Part shown: positions 17,569 through 25,808 of the stretch, one piece after another
Position numbering within the stretch: the stretch's first letter is position 1
Layout of the letters: each line of letters starts with the position of its first letter
Position numbers and translations under genes: made by a program
The notes under the pieces: model-generated
What the model saw: the letters and a program-made list of their open reading frames with translations, nothing else
Told to the model about the DNA's origin: nothing
The model's database searches: none
Assembly (NCBI RefSeq): GCF_018968705.1
Contig: NZ_CP076668.1
Location: forward strand, 62,001-126,000
DNA from: Pseudomonas lijiangensis
GTDB taxonomy: Bacteria; Pseudomonadota; Gammaproteobacteria; Pseudomonadales; Pseudomonadaceae
Direction: 5' to 3'
DNA length: 64,000 bases

Positions 17569-17659
17569 TTGTGGGAGGCAGCTTGCTGGCGACTTCAGCG
17601 CACGACGCAGAATATCTGCCGGTTGCAGGCTTTTTTCGCCAGCAAGCTGCCTCCCACAA
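17569..17659. repeat. Long REP-like inverted repeat
   Basis: Left arm 17569-17592 and right arm 17636-17659 are perfect reverse complements over 24 bp (core GGGAGGCAGCTTGCTGGCGA), separated by 43 bp. It resembles the GTGGGAGG...CTGGCGA class of REP palindromes in Pseudomonas. It sits between the monooxygenase gene and the convergent DUF1161 gene. Confidence 0.85.
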
Positions 17660-17694
17660 GTTTTGTATGTGCCTTGACTGTGTGCGGACCCGGG

Positions 17695-17919
17695 TCAGTT
17701 GCGGGTGTAGATGAGCTTGTGGGTGCCCGCTGCGCAGGTGCCTACGATTTTGCGATCCTTCACCTCTTCGTTCGTGACGATTTGCAGGGTGTAGGATTTC
17801 ACATTGAGCGACTGGAGCTTCGCATCAACTTCCGCTTTCAGTTCTTCGCAATTCTTGCCCGCTGCCATGGTGGTTCCTGCAAAGCTCAGCAAGGCTGCTA
17901 CCAATAGAAACTTCTTCAT
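17695..17919 (-). CDS. DUF1161 periplasmic protein (copy 2)
   Basis: The product is 74 aa with a signal peptide (MKKFLLVAALLSFAGTTMAA) and the same domain as the protein at 15512: NCEELKAEVDAKLQSLNVKS, VKSYTLQIVTNEEV, and a second cysteine in IVGTCAAGTHKLIYTRN. ATG at 17919 is chosen; a GGGAG ribosome site precedes it. The frame is open 12 codons further without a signal sequence. The role is unknown. Confidence 0.85.
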   Translation of the reverse strand: MKKFLLVAALLSFAGTTMAAGKNCEELKAEVDAKLQSLNVKSYTLQIVTNEEVKDRKIVGTCAAGTHKLIYTRN

Positions 17920-18062
17920 CAATGACACTCCCTCGTGTTGACAAATTCCAGGCACTCCAAAATGAAGCGCGCAATGGCAACTGCCACGCAGTGATGCGCG
18001 GCAGAGGTCTCTATCTGTAGCGGAATTTATGGCAAACGGCCAGTTAAAAGCTTCAGAACCTG

Positions 18063-18278
18063 TCAGCTATTGGCAATCCGAAAGCCGACCTTGAGGGTCA
18101 CCTGATAGTGCGCAACCTTGCCGTTTTCGATGTGCCCGCGGGTTTCGGTCACTTCGAACCACTCCAGGTACTGAAGGCTCTTGCTGGCCTCTGCAATCGC
18201 ATTGTTGATGGCATCTTCAATACTGGTGGTAGACGAGCCAACCAGCTCGATCTTCTTGTAGGTATGGTGATCACTCAT
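18063..18278 (-). CDS. Dodecin (flavin-storage protein)
   Basis: The product is 71 aa, matching the small dodecameric flavoproteins that bind flavins in stacked pairs. Family marks are [20 protein letters not shown], a conserved tryptophan (W40 in [12 protein letters not shown]) that stacks on the isoalloxazine ring, and Q59 in [11 protein letters not shown]. An AAGGAGAA ribosome site lies ahead of ATG at 18278. Probably monocistronic. Its likely role is flavin buffering and protection against photo-damage, inferred from the family. Confidence 0.93.
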   Translation of the reverse strand: MSDHHTYKKIELVGSSTTSIEDAINNAIAEASKSLQYLEWFEVTETRGHIENGKVAHYQVTLKVGFRIANS

Positions 18279-18444
18279 GGCAGTTCTCCTTGGTAGCCTT
18301 CAGAGGCGCAGCAATGGCGGCGCTTAAAGGTTCTGTCAGGAAAAGGCAGAGAAAAGTTCAGCACTTTGCACAAATACCATCGCACTTTCCAAAAAGCCTG
18401 GAGTCGGAAACAACACACCTACTCACCACAGCAGGAGAAATACC

Positions 18445-18771
18445 ATGGCTAGCAATTCACTTCGTAAAGCCTCGTTGCAAAGCATGGAAGCGGAGATCGA
18501 GAGCCTTCTCAAGTCTTTGGAAAGCCTCAAAGGTGATGCTTCCGAGGAATCGCGCAAGACGCTGAAAAGCCTCAAGGCCAATGCTGAAAATGCGTTGAGC
18601 CATTCGCGTCATCTGCTCAGCGATCTCTACGAGGACGTGAAGGTCAAGACTCGTGAAAACGCAATTGCCACGCGTGACTATGCCCAGGAACATCCCTGGA
18701 CCACCGCGGGTGTTGCAGTCGGGGCTATCGGCCTGCTTGCTGCCTACCTGTTGATCAAACGCGGCGACTGA
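18445..18771 (+). CDS. ElaB/YqjD/DUF883 family membrane-anchored protein
   Basis: The product is 108 aa: a long amphipathic helix (about residues 10-75, ESLLKSLESLKGDASEESRK) followed by the DUF883 C-terminus with HPWTTAGVAVGAIGLLAAYL as a single membrane anchor and a short basic tail. E. coli relatives (ElaB, YqjD) attach to the inner membrane and associate with ribosomes in stationary phase. CAGGAG lies ahead of the ATG. Its stop codon abuts the stop of the convergent trpI (TGATCA). Confidence 0.9.
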   Translation: MASNSLRKASLQSMEAEIESLLKSLESLKGDASEESRKTLKSLKANAENALSHSRHLLSDLYEDVKVKTRENAIATRDYAQEHPWTTAGVAVGAIGLLAAYLLIKRGD

Positions 18772-19680
18772 TCATTTTTTGATCGGCTCTATGGAGCGCT
18801 CCAGCTCGTTTTTCAACCATTGAGCCAACTGCTGCGCCCGACCGTCTACAGCGCGTCGGGGCACCCAGAGTGCAAGTCGTGCCGGGGTTTCGCTGAAACC
18901 CCAGGGTGCCGCCAGGCGCCCGGCCCGCAGGTCATCCGTGACCAGCGGCTCGGGCGCAATGGCAATGCCCAGTCCTGCCACTGCGGCCTCCAGCAAATAA
19001 TACAAATGCTCGAAACCCTGACCGTAACGTAGCGCCTGCGGATCGATCCCGTTTTGCAGCGCCCAGCTTGGCCAGGCTTGCGGGCGTGATGTGGTCTGCA
19101 ACAGGGTTTCGCTCGACAGCGCTTGAGCCGGAGCCTGCCGCAATGCCTCGAAACGGCTGAAGCGTGGACTCAGCACCGGGCCGATACGCTCGCTGGCCAG
19201 CTCGAAAACCTGCATGTCAGCCGGCCATGGCGGTTCGGCAAAGACCAGCAGCGCATCCAGACCGGGTCGGCGTGGGTCCAGATCGCCCTCGCCTGCCGAA
19301 AGATGCAGGCGCAGGTCCGGCAACTCGGCATTCAGACGTCCCAGTCGCGGAATGAACCAGCGTGCCAGCAGGCTGCCTGAACAGCCCAGCACGAACGGAG
19401 CATCCGCACTGCCCTGGCTCAGCTCGGCGCACACATCGCGCAGGCGGTCGAAAGCTTCTCCGCTGACTTCGCGCAAACGTACACCGGCATCTGTGAGTTT
19501 CAGGCCGCGCCCGTCCTTGCTGAAAAGGCTGACACCCAAATGTTCCTCCAGCGCTTTCAGCTGGCGGCTGACCGCACCGTGGGTCACATGCAGCTGTTCT
19601 GCTGCCTGACTGACGCTGCCCAGGCGGGCGGTGGCTTCAAAGGCGCGCAAGGCATTGAGGGGAGGAAGGTCGCGGCTCAT
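18772..19680 (-). CDS. trpI: LysR-type regulator TrpI
   Basis: The product is 302 aa. An N-terminal winged helix-turn-helix (residues 5-62, [20 protein letters not shown]) precedes an effector domain with [20 protein letters not shown]. It is divergent from trpBA with 128 bp between starts, the arrangement in P. aeruginosa, P. putida and P. syringae where TrpI activates trpBA in response to indoleglycerol phosphate. Assignment rests on that context and the family; the sequence belongs to the same LysR subgroup as GcvA/AmpR. Confidence 0.92.
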   Translation of the reverse strand: MSRDLPPLNALRAFEATARLGSVSQAAEQLHVTHGAVSRQLKALEEHLGVSLFSKDGRGLKLTDAGVRLREVSGEAFDRLRDVCAELSQGSADAPFVLGCSGSLLARWFIPRLGRLNAELPDLRLHLSAGEGDLDPRRPGLDALLVFAEPPWPADMQVFELASERIGPVLSPRFSRFEALRQAPAQALSSETLLQTTSRPQAWPSWALQNGIDPQALRYGQGFEHLYYLLEAAVAGLGIAIAPEPLVTDDLRAGRLAAPWGFSETPARLALWVPRRAVDGRAQQLAQWLKNELERSIEPIKK

Positions 19681-19751
19681 GGTATCTGTGAGTTTTCCTG
19701 ACAGGTTGTGGCGATCTTATCGGTTTTCATCCGGGCGTGCGCTGGTTAAAG

Positions 19752-19775
19752 TGAGCCCATTGCCGATACGGCTCA
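19752..19775. promoter_or_regulatory. Candidate TrpI-binding inverted repeat
   Basis: TGAGCC and GGCTCA form an inverted repeat with a 12-bp centre in the trpI-trpB intergenic region, 33 bp before trpB. A LysR-type activator is expected to bind in this interval. The exact TrpI site and promoter cannot be placed without footprint data; the repeat is close to the gene and could instead overlap the transcription start. Confidence 0.4.
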
Positions 19776-19808
19776 ACCCATTCGCCCAAGACTGCAACTG
19801 GAGCCCCC

Positions 19809-21038
19809 ATGACCCAGACCCACTATCGCAGCGGCCCTGACGCCAACGGCCTGTTCGGCTCATTTGGTGGACGCTACGTGGCTGAAACCCTCATGCCGCT
19901 GGTGCTTGACCTGAACCGCGAGTACGAAGCCGCCAAGGCCGATCCTGAATTCGCCGAGCAACTGGCCTACTTCCAGCGCGACTATGTCGGCCGCCCGAAC
20001 CCGCTGTATTTCGCCGAGCGCCTGACCGAGGCCTGCGGCGGCGCAAAAATCTACTTCAAGCGTGAAGAGCTGAACCACACCGGCGCGCACAAGATCAACA
20101 ACTGCATCGGCCAGATCCTGCTGGCCAAGCGCATGGGCAAGAAGCGTCTGATCGCGGAAACCGGTGCAGGCATGCACGGCGTTGCCACGGCCACCGTCGC
20201 CGCCCGTTTTGGCCTGCCTTGCGTGATCTACATGGGCGCGACCGACATCGAGCGTCAGCAGGCCAACGTGTTCCGCATGAAGCTGCTGGGCGCCGAAATC
20301 GTGCCGGTCACTTCCGGCACCGGCACCCTGAAAGACGCCATGAACGAAGCCCTGCGTGACTGGGTGACCAACGTCGAAGACACCTTCTACCTGATCGGGA
20401 CCGTGGCGGGTCCACACCCGTATCCGGCGATGGTTCGTGATTTCCAGTCCATCATCGGCAAGGAAACCAAGGCCCAGATGCACGAGAAGGAAGGACGTCT
20501 GCCGGACAGTCTGGTGGCGTGCGTGGGCGGTGGTTCCAACGCCATGGGCCTGTTCCATCCGTTCCTCGATGATGCCAGCGTGCAAATCATTGGCGTCGAG
20601 GCCGGTGGTCACGGCATCGGCACCGACAAGCACGCAGCCAGCCTCAACGGCGGCGTCCCCGGCGTATTGCACGGCAACCGCACTTACCTGCTGCAGAACG
20701 AAGACGGCCAGATCGCTGACGCCCACTCGATTTCCGCCGGCCTGGACTACCCGGGCATCGGCCCCGAGCACGCCTACCTGCATGAAGTGAAGCGCGCCGA
20801 GTACGTCAACATCACCGACGAAGAAGCCCTGCAGGCTTTCCATCAATGCTGCCGACTCGAAGGCATCATTCCGGCCCTGGAAACCGCCCACGCCCTGGCC
20901 GAAGCCATCAGGCGTGCTCCTACCCTGAGCAGTGACCATCTGATGGTCGTGTGCTTCTCCGGTCGCGGTGACAAAGACATGCAAACCGTAATGAGCCACA
21001 TGGCCGCTGCTGAACAGAACCAGGAGAAGTCGGTATGA
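19809..21038 (+). CDS. trpB: Tryptophan synthase beta chain
   Basis: The product is 409 aa. It catalyses PLP-dependent condensation of indole with serine to make tryptophan. The PLP-binding lysine is in [13 protein letters not shown], the glycine-rich phosphate loop is VGGGSNAMG, and [15 protein letters not shown] is the family N-terminus. Ends with overlap of four bases with trpA (ATGA). A GGAGC ribosome site precedes the ATG at 19809. The length is a little above E. coli TrpB (397). Confidence 0.98.
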   Translation: MTQTHYRSGPDANGLFGSFGGRYVAETLMPLVLDLNREYEAAKADPEFAEQLAYFQRDYVGRPNPLYFAERLTEACGGAKIYFKREELNHTGAHKINNCIGQILLAKRMGKKRLIAETGAGMHGVATATVAARFGLPCVIYMGATDIERQQANVFRMKLLGAEIVPVTSGTGTLKDAMNEALRDWVTNVEDTFYLIGTVAGPHPYPAMVRDFQSIIGKETKAQMHEKEGRLPDSLVACVGGGSNAMGLFHPFLDDASVQIIGVEAGGHGIGTDKHAASLNGGVPGVLHGNRTYLLQNEDGQIADAHSISAGLDYPGIGPEHAYLHEVKRAEYVNITDEEALQAFHQCCRLEGIIPALETAHALAEAIRRAPTLSSDHLMVVCFSGRGDKDMQTVMSHMAAAEQNQEKSV

Positions 21039-21847
21039 GCCGTCTTGAGCAACGTTTCGCCCAGCTGAAAACCGAAGGCCGTGCGGCACTGGTGACTTTC
21101 ATCACCGCTGGCGACCCTGGCTATGACACTTCCCTGAAAGTCCTCAAAGGACTGCCAGCGGCTGGCGCTGACGTGATCGAGCTGGGCATGCCCTTCACCG
21201 ATCCGATGGCCGACGGTGTCGCGATTCAGCTGGCGACCCTGCGCGCCCTGGACGCTGGCCAGACGCTGCTGAAAACCCTGCAGATGGTCAGCGAGTTCCG
21301 TACCGAAGACCAGACCACACCTATCGTGCTGATGGGTTACTACAACCCGATTCACCGCTTTGGTGTGGACGCTTTTGTCGCGGCTGCCAAGGATGCCGGG
21401 GTGGACGGGCTGATCATCGTCGACCTGCCGCCCGAGCACGACGCCGAGCTGGCCACGCCTGCCCAGGCTTCGGGTATCGATTTCATTCGCCTGACCACGC
21501 CCACCACCGATGACGCACGTCTGCCACGTGTACTGGAGCGCAGCTCCGGTTTCGTCTACTACGTGTCCGTCGCCGGTGTGACCGGTGCCGGTTCGGCCAC
21601 CACCGAGCACGTCACCGAAGCCATTGCACGGCTGCGTCGCCATACCAGCCTGCCTATCAGTGTCGGTTTCGGCATCCGTACGCCGGAGCAGGCCGCTGCT
21701 ATCGCGCGTCTGGCCGATGGCGTGGTGGTCGGTTCGGCGCTGGTGGACAAGATCGCTACAGCCAAATCGCCTGAAGAGGCTGTGGATGGTGTGCTGAGTC
21801 TGTGTGCCGCGCTTGCGAACGGTGTGCGCCAGGCTCGTCACGCCTGA
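21035..21847 (+). CDS. trpA: Tryptophan synthase alpha chain
   Basis: The product is a 270-aa TIM-barrel enzyme that cleaves indoleglycerol phosphate to indole and glyceraldehyde 3-phosphate, passing indole to TrpB through the tunnel of the alpha2-beta2 complex. Catalytic Glu and Asp lie in [14 protein letters not shown]. Phosphate-binding segments are [14 protein letters not shown] and [12 protein letters not shown]. It overlaps trpB by ATGA, and a terminator follows. Confidence 0.98.
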   Translation: MSRLEQRFAQLKTEGRAALVTFITAGDPGYDTSLKVLKGLPAAGADVIELGMPFTDPMADGVAIQLATLRALDAGQTLLKTLQMVSEFRTEDQTTPIVLMGYYNPIHRFGVDAFVAAAKDAGVDGLIIVDLPPEHDAELATPAQASGIDFIRLTTPTTDDARLPRVLERSSGFVYYVSVAGVTGAGSATTEHVTEAIARLRRHTSLPISVGFGIRTPEQAAAIARLADGVVVGSALVDKIATAKSPEEAVDGVLSLCAALANGVRQARHA

Positions 21848-21908
21848 AGGTAAAGTTCCTGATACAGAGGAATCAATACGCCATTAGCTATTCTATGTAG
21901 CGAGACAC

Positions 21909-21942
21909 AAGGGTTCATGACCAAGGTCCTGAACCCTTTTTT
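21909..21942 (+). terminator. Rho-independent terminator of trpBA
   Basis: A 9-bp stem (AAGGGTTCA paired with TGAACCCTT, loop of 12 that can partly pair further through GACC/GGTC) ends in a run of six T residues, 61 bp after trpA. Confidence 0.88.
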
Positions 21943-21970
21943 GAGCCATTGAATACTGAGGTAAACCTTC

Positions 21971-22456
21971 ATGAAACTGCCAAGCCGTTTTATTGCCGGT
22001 CTGGGTATCTTGCTGATCGGTGCCAGTCCGCTGTTGCAGGCTGCACCACCGGATCAGCGTGACGGTCGTGATGACAATCGGGGTGGTCAGCACCAGGGGC
22101 CGCAGAACAATGGCGGGCCCGGTGACCGTGGTAATGGCGGCAACAAAGGCAATGGTAATCCGGGCCATCAGGACAAGCGTGGCGGCAATCGCCCACCTCA
22201 GGACTTTGGTCAGGTTCGCCAGACCTTCCAGCAGCACCGTGATGTGATCGGGCGAGGCCAGCCGCTGCCGCCGGGTGTACGCATCGTCAAGGGTAAACCC
22301 CTTCCGCCCGGCTATGGCAAACGTCTGGACGCCCGTTCGTTGCAATACCTGCCGCGTTATGACGGTTACGAGTGGCGTCGCATGGGCACCGATGTGGTCT
22401 TGATCGCCGTGGGCACAGGTATCGTCTACGCTATCCTCGATGGCGTACTGAATTGA
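21971..22456 (+). CDS. CigR-family / RcnB-like secreted protein
   Basis: The product is 161 aa: a signal peptide (cleavage after LLQAA, about residue 25), a low-complexity Gly/Asn/Asp/Gln linker (residues 27-75), then a conserved C-terminus with LPPGYGKRLDARSLQYLPR and a closing hydrophobic helix (TDVVLIAVGTGIVYAILDGV). This is the layout of the CigR family, named after a Salmonella anti-virulence protein, and related RcnB-type periplasmic proteins. The final helix suggests membrane attachment. The role in Pseudomonas is not established. It has its own downstream hairpin. Confidence 0.8.
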   Translation: MKLPSRFIAGLGILLIGASPLLQAAPPDQRDGRDDNRGGQHQGPQNNGGPGDRGNGGNKGNGNPGHQDKRGGNRPPQDFGQVRQTFQQHRDVIGRGQPLPPGVRIVKGKPLPPGYGKRLDARSLQYLPRYDGYEWRRMGTDVVLIAVGTGIVYAILDGVLN

Positions 22457-22473
22457 TTCAGTAGCATATGCGA

Positions 22474-22504
22474 AAGGGGCTGCCTGCTGCTGACGGCAGC
22501 CCTT
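22474..22504 (+). terminator. Probable terminator after the CigR-family gene
   Basis: The stem GGGCTGCC / GGCAGCCC, extended by AA/TT with one bulged G, has a 10-nt loop. Only a short T run follows, so termination may be partial. It separates the cigR-like gene from the dioxygenase operon. Confidence 0.5.
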
Positions 22505-22606
22505 CAGGGTCATCAATCAGGGCTTGATACGCCTGAAATTCTTTTTCATGGAACTATCTGCCGTGACGTCTAAATTAGGCGCTCATCGTAGAAAAGGACC
22601 CTGAAA

Positions 22607-23353
22607 ATGCTTGTCTTGAACAAGGAAGTTGGCCACTCGCTACAACGTGACAAGTTTGCAAATGTTCTAGGCAGCGATTTTAGTCTGTACGGTCATTTCG
22701 CCGATTTCATCCGGCTCACCAAGAGCTGGGAGAACATGGAAGAAGACAAGTACTACGGGCAGGCCGATGCAGGCATGCGGTTTCGCCGCTATAGCGACTT
22801 TGAGTACAACCCTGTCACTCGCGACCTGCGCCAACTCGAGCATCGAGCTTATGTCCAGTCCACTGCCCATAACCGCTACGTTGGCGGTATGGAGCGGCAC
22901 TTTCAGGACTTTTCCGAAGAAGTCATCGCCTCACCGGTGGTGCGCAGCCTTATAGACCTGGATTTCGAAGTCTATAAGCACGTACTTCCGCCGGAGCTGC
23001 ACAGCAAGGTCTGGCAATGCCAGATCCATCAGATCCGTATCGAGATCAAACCGGGCAAGACGCTGGAAATCACTCCCGAAGGCATCCATTGCGATGGTTA
23101 CCCTTTCAGCGGCGTTCATTTCTGGGGCAAGCAGAACGTCGAGGGCGCCCAGAGCCGACTGTACAACACTCAGGAAGAACAACTGGCGGCACTCACCTAC
23201 GATGAAGTGCTGGACACCACTTTCTTTCTGGACCGGGAAATGCGCCATTACGTAACGCCTGCCAGCAATCGCGACCCGCACAAAATGGCCTATCGTCAGA
23301 TCATGGCTATTTCATTTTCCTTGCCGGGGACGTCTTTTGACATTGTTCGCTGA
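22607..23353 (+). CDS. Fe(II)/2-oxoglutarate dioxygenase, amino-acid hydroxylase (IDO-like) family
   Basis: The product is 248 aa. The non-haem iron facial triad is visible as H161-x-D163 (EGIHCDGYPF) and H214 (MRHYVTP), with R230 (AYRQIMAISFSLP) as the likely 2-oxoglutarate ligand; spacing and size match the PF10014 family of free amino acid hydroxylases such as Bacillus thuringiensis L-isoleucine 4-hydroxylase. It is the first gene of a four-gene overlapping operon with a GNAT enzyme and the AzlCD amino acid exporter, which supports a free aliphatic amino acid as substrate. A ribosome site (AAAAGGA) lies ahead of the ATG. Which amino acid and position are hydroxylated cannot be told. Confidence 0.85.
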   Translation: MLVLNKEVGHSLQRDKFANVLGSDFSLYGHFADFIRLTKSWENMEEDKYYGQADAGMRFRRYSDFEYNPVTRDLRQLEHRAYVQSTAHNRYVGGMERHFQDFSEEVIASPVVRSLIDLDFEVYKHVLPPELHSKVWQCQIHQIRIEIKPGKTLEITPEGIHCDGYPFSGVHFWGKQNVEGAQSRLYNTQEEQLAALTYDEVLDTTFFLDREMRHYVTPASNRDPHKMAYRQIMAISFSLPGTSFDIVR

Positions 23354-23792
23354 AAATCTCGAACCTGCAGAAATAGCCCTTCTCAAGCGAGCGACTTATC
23401 AGGATGCCGCACTGCTGGAGAGTTTTTTCCGGTCCTTCAAGGAAGTTGCTTTCTGCCAATGGCAGGACACCAAATGCCTGCAGCGGATCCTGACCCGCGA
23501 AACCACCATCGCCTATCTGGCCAAGGACGCCAAAGGTGATGTCGTGGGTGCGGTTCTGGGTGGGGTATTGGGGACTCGCGGAACCATCAATCATCTGGCG
23601 GTCAGCCCCGAGTATCGTGGTCAGGGCGTCGGGCAGTGTCTGGTGGATGCAGCCACCGCAGATATGAAGCGCCTCAATGTGCGACGCATGTTCCTGTTCG
23701 TCGACGGCGATAATCTGGTGGGGCGCAATTTCTGGAATAGCCTGGGTTTTCATGAACCCAAAGGCGAAATCACTTGCGAGAAAGACCTTTGA
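23337..23792 (+). CDS. GNAT-family N-acetyltransferase
   Basis: The product is 151 aa. The acetyl-CoA-binding motif A is seen as INHLAVSPEYRGQGVGQCLV (Q/RxxGxG), followed by MFLFVDGDNLVGRNFWNSLG of motif B. It starts at TTG 23337 with GGGGA just ahead (an alternative TTG is two codons later); there is no ATG in the N-terminal half. It overlaps the dioxygenase by 17 bp and its stop overlaps the azlC start in TTGA. Its place between a hydroxylase and an exporter suggests it acetylates the same amino acid product or its antibiotic-like relative; this is inference. Confidence 0.85.
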   Translation: MTLFAENLEPAEIALLKRATYQDAALLESFFRSFKEVAFCQWQDTKCLQRILTRETTIAYLAKDAKGDVVGAVLGGVLGTRGTINHLAVSPEYRGQGVGQCLVDAATADMKRLNVRRMFLFVDGDNLVGRNFWNSLGFHEPKGEITCEKDL

Positions 23793-24505
23793 GCAAGCTA
23801 TCGATCGATCAAACCATGCCGGTTCCCAAGCAGAAATCCAGTGCGTTTGCCGAAGCCAGCCCGGTCGTGGCCGGCTACTTTGCCGTGGCCTTCGTGTTCG
23901 GGCTCATGGCGATCAATGCGGGCTTTCCGCTCTGGCTGCCGGTCGCGATGTGTCTGTTCGTGTATGCCGGTGCTTCACAGTTCGCCGCCCTGGCGCTGAT
24001 GAGCGCGGGGGCTTCGCTGCCGACCATCATCCTCACGACCTTCCTGATCAATGCCCGGCACATGCTGATGTCGGTGTACATGGCCAAGGCCTTGCGCGCC
24101 CTGAAGCTGAGCCGCCTGGAGCGCTTCTGCTATGGCGCGCAACTGACCGACGAGTCGTTTGCCTTCCACAGCGTGCGGCTCGGCAAGGACAAGCCGGTCA
24201 CGGCCCGTTACCTGATCGGTTTCAACCTCTACTGCCACACCGCGTGGGTAGCCGGTGGCCTGATCGGTGCCCTGTGCGCGCAATATGCGGCGCATCTGGT
24301 GAGCTACAAACTCGACTACGCCTTGAGCGCCATGATGCTGTATGTGCTGGTTTCGCTGTGCGATACCCGCAAGAAGCTTATTGCGGCACTGGTGGCCGTG
24401 GTTGCCATGGGCGGGCTCAGCCTGCTGGGCGATTCTGCCTTTAACGTATTTATCGCCACACTTCTGGGTTGCGGAGCCGGACTATGCCTGAACAAACGTT
24501 CCTGA
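23789..24505 (+). CDS. azlC: AzlC-family branched-chain amino acid exporter, large subunit
   Basis: The product is 238 aa from TTG 23789 (overlapping the GNAT stop as TTGA, with GAGAAAG upstream). TTG 23774 and ATG 23816 are alternatives. Family marks are MCLFVYAGASQFAALAL, IILTTFLINARHMLMS and a run of about six to seven membrane helices. AzlC works with the small AzlD subunit to export leucine, valine and related amino acids (YgaZH in E. coli). It overlaps azlD by 22 bp. In this operon it is the likely exit route for the hydroxylated amino acid. Confidence 0.9.
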   Translation: MSKLSIDQTMPVPKQKSSAFAEASPVVAGYFAVAFVFGLMAINAGFPLWLPVAMCLFVYAGASQFAALALMSAGASLPTIILTTFLINARHMLMSVYMAKALRALKLSRLERFCYGAQLTDESFAFHSVRLGKDKPVTARYLIGFNLYCHTAWVAGGLIGALCAQYAAHLVSYKLDYALSAMMLYVLVSLCDTRKKLIAALVAVVAMGGLSLLGDSAFNVFIATLLGCGAGLCLNKRS

Positions 24506-24801
24506 TTCTGGCGGTGGCGGCGATGGTCGCCGTCACGCTGCTGCCACGCACATTGCCGTTGCAGGTCAATACCGAACACTGGCCGGACTTTATCGCCAAG
24601 GCGCTGGAATACCTGCCCGTGGCGATCGTTGCCGCCATTACCGTAACGCCGCTGCTGATCAAGAACCAGCAACTGCAACTGGATCGTCCCGAGTTTCTTG
24701 CCGCGATCCCGACGCTGTTATGCGCATACCTGAGCAGGAATCTGTTTCTCAGTGTGGCGCTGGGTGTGGCGGCCTACATTGCTATCAGCGCTGTCCTGTA
24801 A
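24484..24801 (+). CDS. azlD: AzlD-family branched-chain amino acid exporter, small subunit
   Basis: The product is 105 aa with four hydrophobic segments and the AzlD pattern LPRTLPLQ near the N-terminus and YLPVAIVAAITVTPLL. ATG at 24484 has GGAG eight bases upstream and is preferred over TTG 24469. It pairs with AzlC. Its last 84 bp overlap the 3' end of the convergent LysR gene on the opposite strand. Confidence 0.9.
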   Translation: MPEQTFLILAVAAMVAVTLLPRTLPLQVNTEHWPDFIAKALEYLPVAIVAAITVTPLLIKNQQLQLDRPEFLAAIPTLLCAYLSRNLFLSVALGVAAYIAISAVL

Positions 24802-25641
24802 TGCCGTGTGGACGACGTAATTCAGGGCCTGGCATGACAGGCTCGAATTGTTCACCACCAGATGCACTTCCAGCGAGTCCTCGAAGCCGGGCACGATGGT
24901 CAGGCCGCTGTGTTCGGCAACGCTCCTGGATACCAGGCCAATGCCGTCCAGCTGCCTGATCAGGGAAAGCGTCAGCGTTTCGCTGCCCGAGTACACAATA
25001 CTGGGCGGCTTGCCTTTCTTGGGCGTGCCACCGGCAATGAAGCGCTGGAAGCTTTCGGAGTACGGGCAACTGCTGCTGGGGCGAACCTGGAGCTTTTCGT
25101 TGAGCGAAGACAGCGGCGTATCCTTCGGCCCGCAATGCACGCCCACGACCTGGACCTGCACGAAGGGTAGAAGAACGCTGGGCCTTATGGATTGCGGCCC
25201 GATCAGCACGGCCATGTCGAAGCTCTCGTGATTGAGCTTGCTCAGGTTCTCCACCGACTCGGCGTAGCTGAACTCCAGCTGGCAATCGTCGAAGGCCTCG
25301 ATCATGCGCGCCACGATGCAGCGGTTGACCTCACTCGACAAGGTGCTGTTGAGCGCAACCCGCAGGATCCGCGAGGACGACACATTGAGCGCGGCCACCT
25401 TGTTGTCCAGTTGCCGGGAAGCTTCCAGCACCTGTTCCATGTAGGGTTCAAGTTCCTGGCCTGCACTGGTCAGGGTCAGGCCCTTGTTGGAGCGCTTGAA
25501 AAGCTTGAAGCCAAACTGCGCTTCGACCTTGTTCAACTGCGCGGCCAGTGCCTGGACACTGAGGCAGCAGATTTCGGACGCGGCGGTCAGGGAGCCGCAC
25601 TGGGCGACTTGCATGAGATTTTTCAGAGTGCGAATGTCCAT
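24718..25641 (-). CDS. LysR-type transcriptional regulator (CynR/nac-like), next to the hydroxylase-exporter operon
   Basis: The product is 307 aa from ATG 25641 (MDIRTLKNLMQVAQCGSLTA); the frame is open 17 codons further without family similarity. It has an N-terminal winged HTH (residues 1-58) and a co-inducer domain with FDMAVLIGPQSIRPSVLLPF. It carries a C-terminal tail of about 25 residues (from SADSNVGRH) beyond the normal end of the effector domain, encoded antisense to azlD. It is convergent to the dioxygenase-GNAT-azlCD operon and is the obvious candidate regulator, though its own promoter is at the far end. Confidence 0.85.
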   Translation of the reverse strand: MDIRTLKNLMQVAQCGSLTAASEICCLSVQALAAQLNKVEAQFGFKLFKRSNKGLTLTSAGQELEPYMEQVLEASRQLDNKVAALNVSSSRILRVALNSTLSSEVNRCIVARMIEAFDDCQLEFSYAESVENLSKLNHESFDMAVLIGPQSIRPSVLLPFVQVQVVGVHCGPKDTPLSSLNEKLQVRPSSSCPYSESFQRFIAGGTPKKGKPPSIVYSGSETLTLSLIRQLDGIGLVSRSVAEHSGLTIVPGFEDSLEVHLVVNNSSLSCQALNYVVHTALQDSADSNVGRHTQRHTEKQIPAQVCA

Positions 25642-25808
25642 GTGACGACATCTCCACGGGATAGCGCTATTGGATTCAAACATTACCGACAAAACACTGC
25701 TGAAGCCATTTGCCTGAAGTGGAAGTCACCCTTCCATGACCTGGAACATCTTCACTGCTTATAGCGGAGCAGGTTATACACAGCACCGTGTTTCCATGAG
25801 CATGCGGT

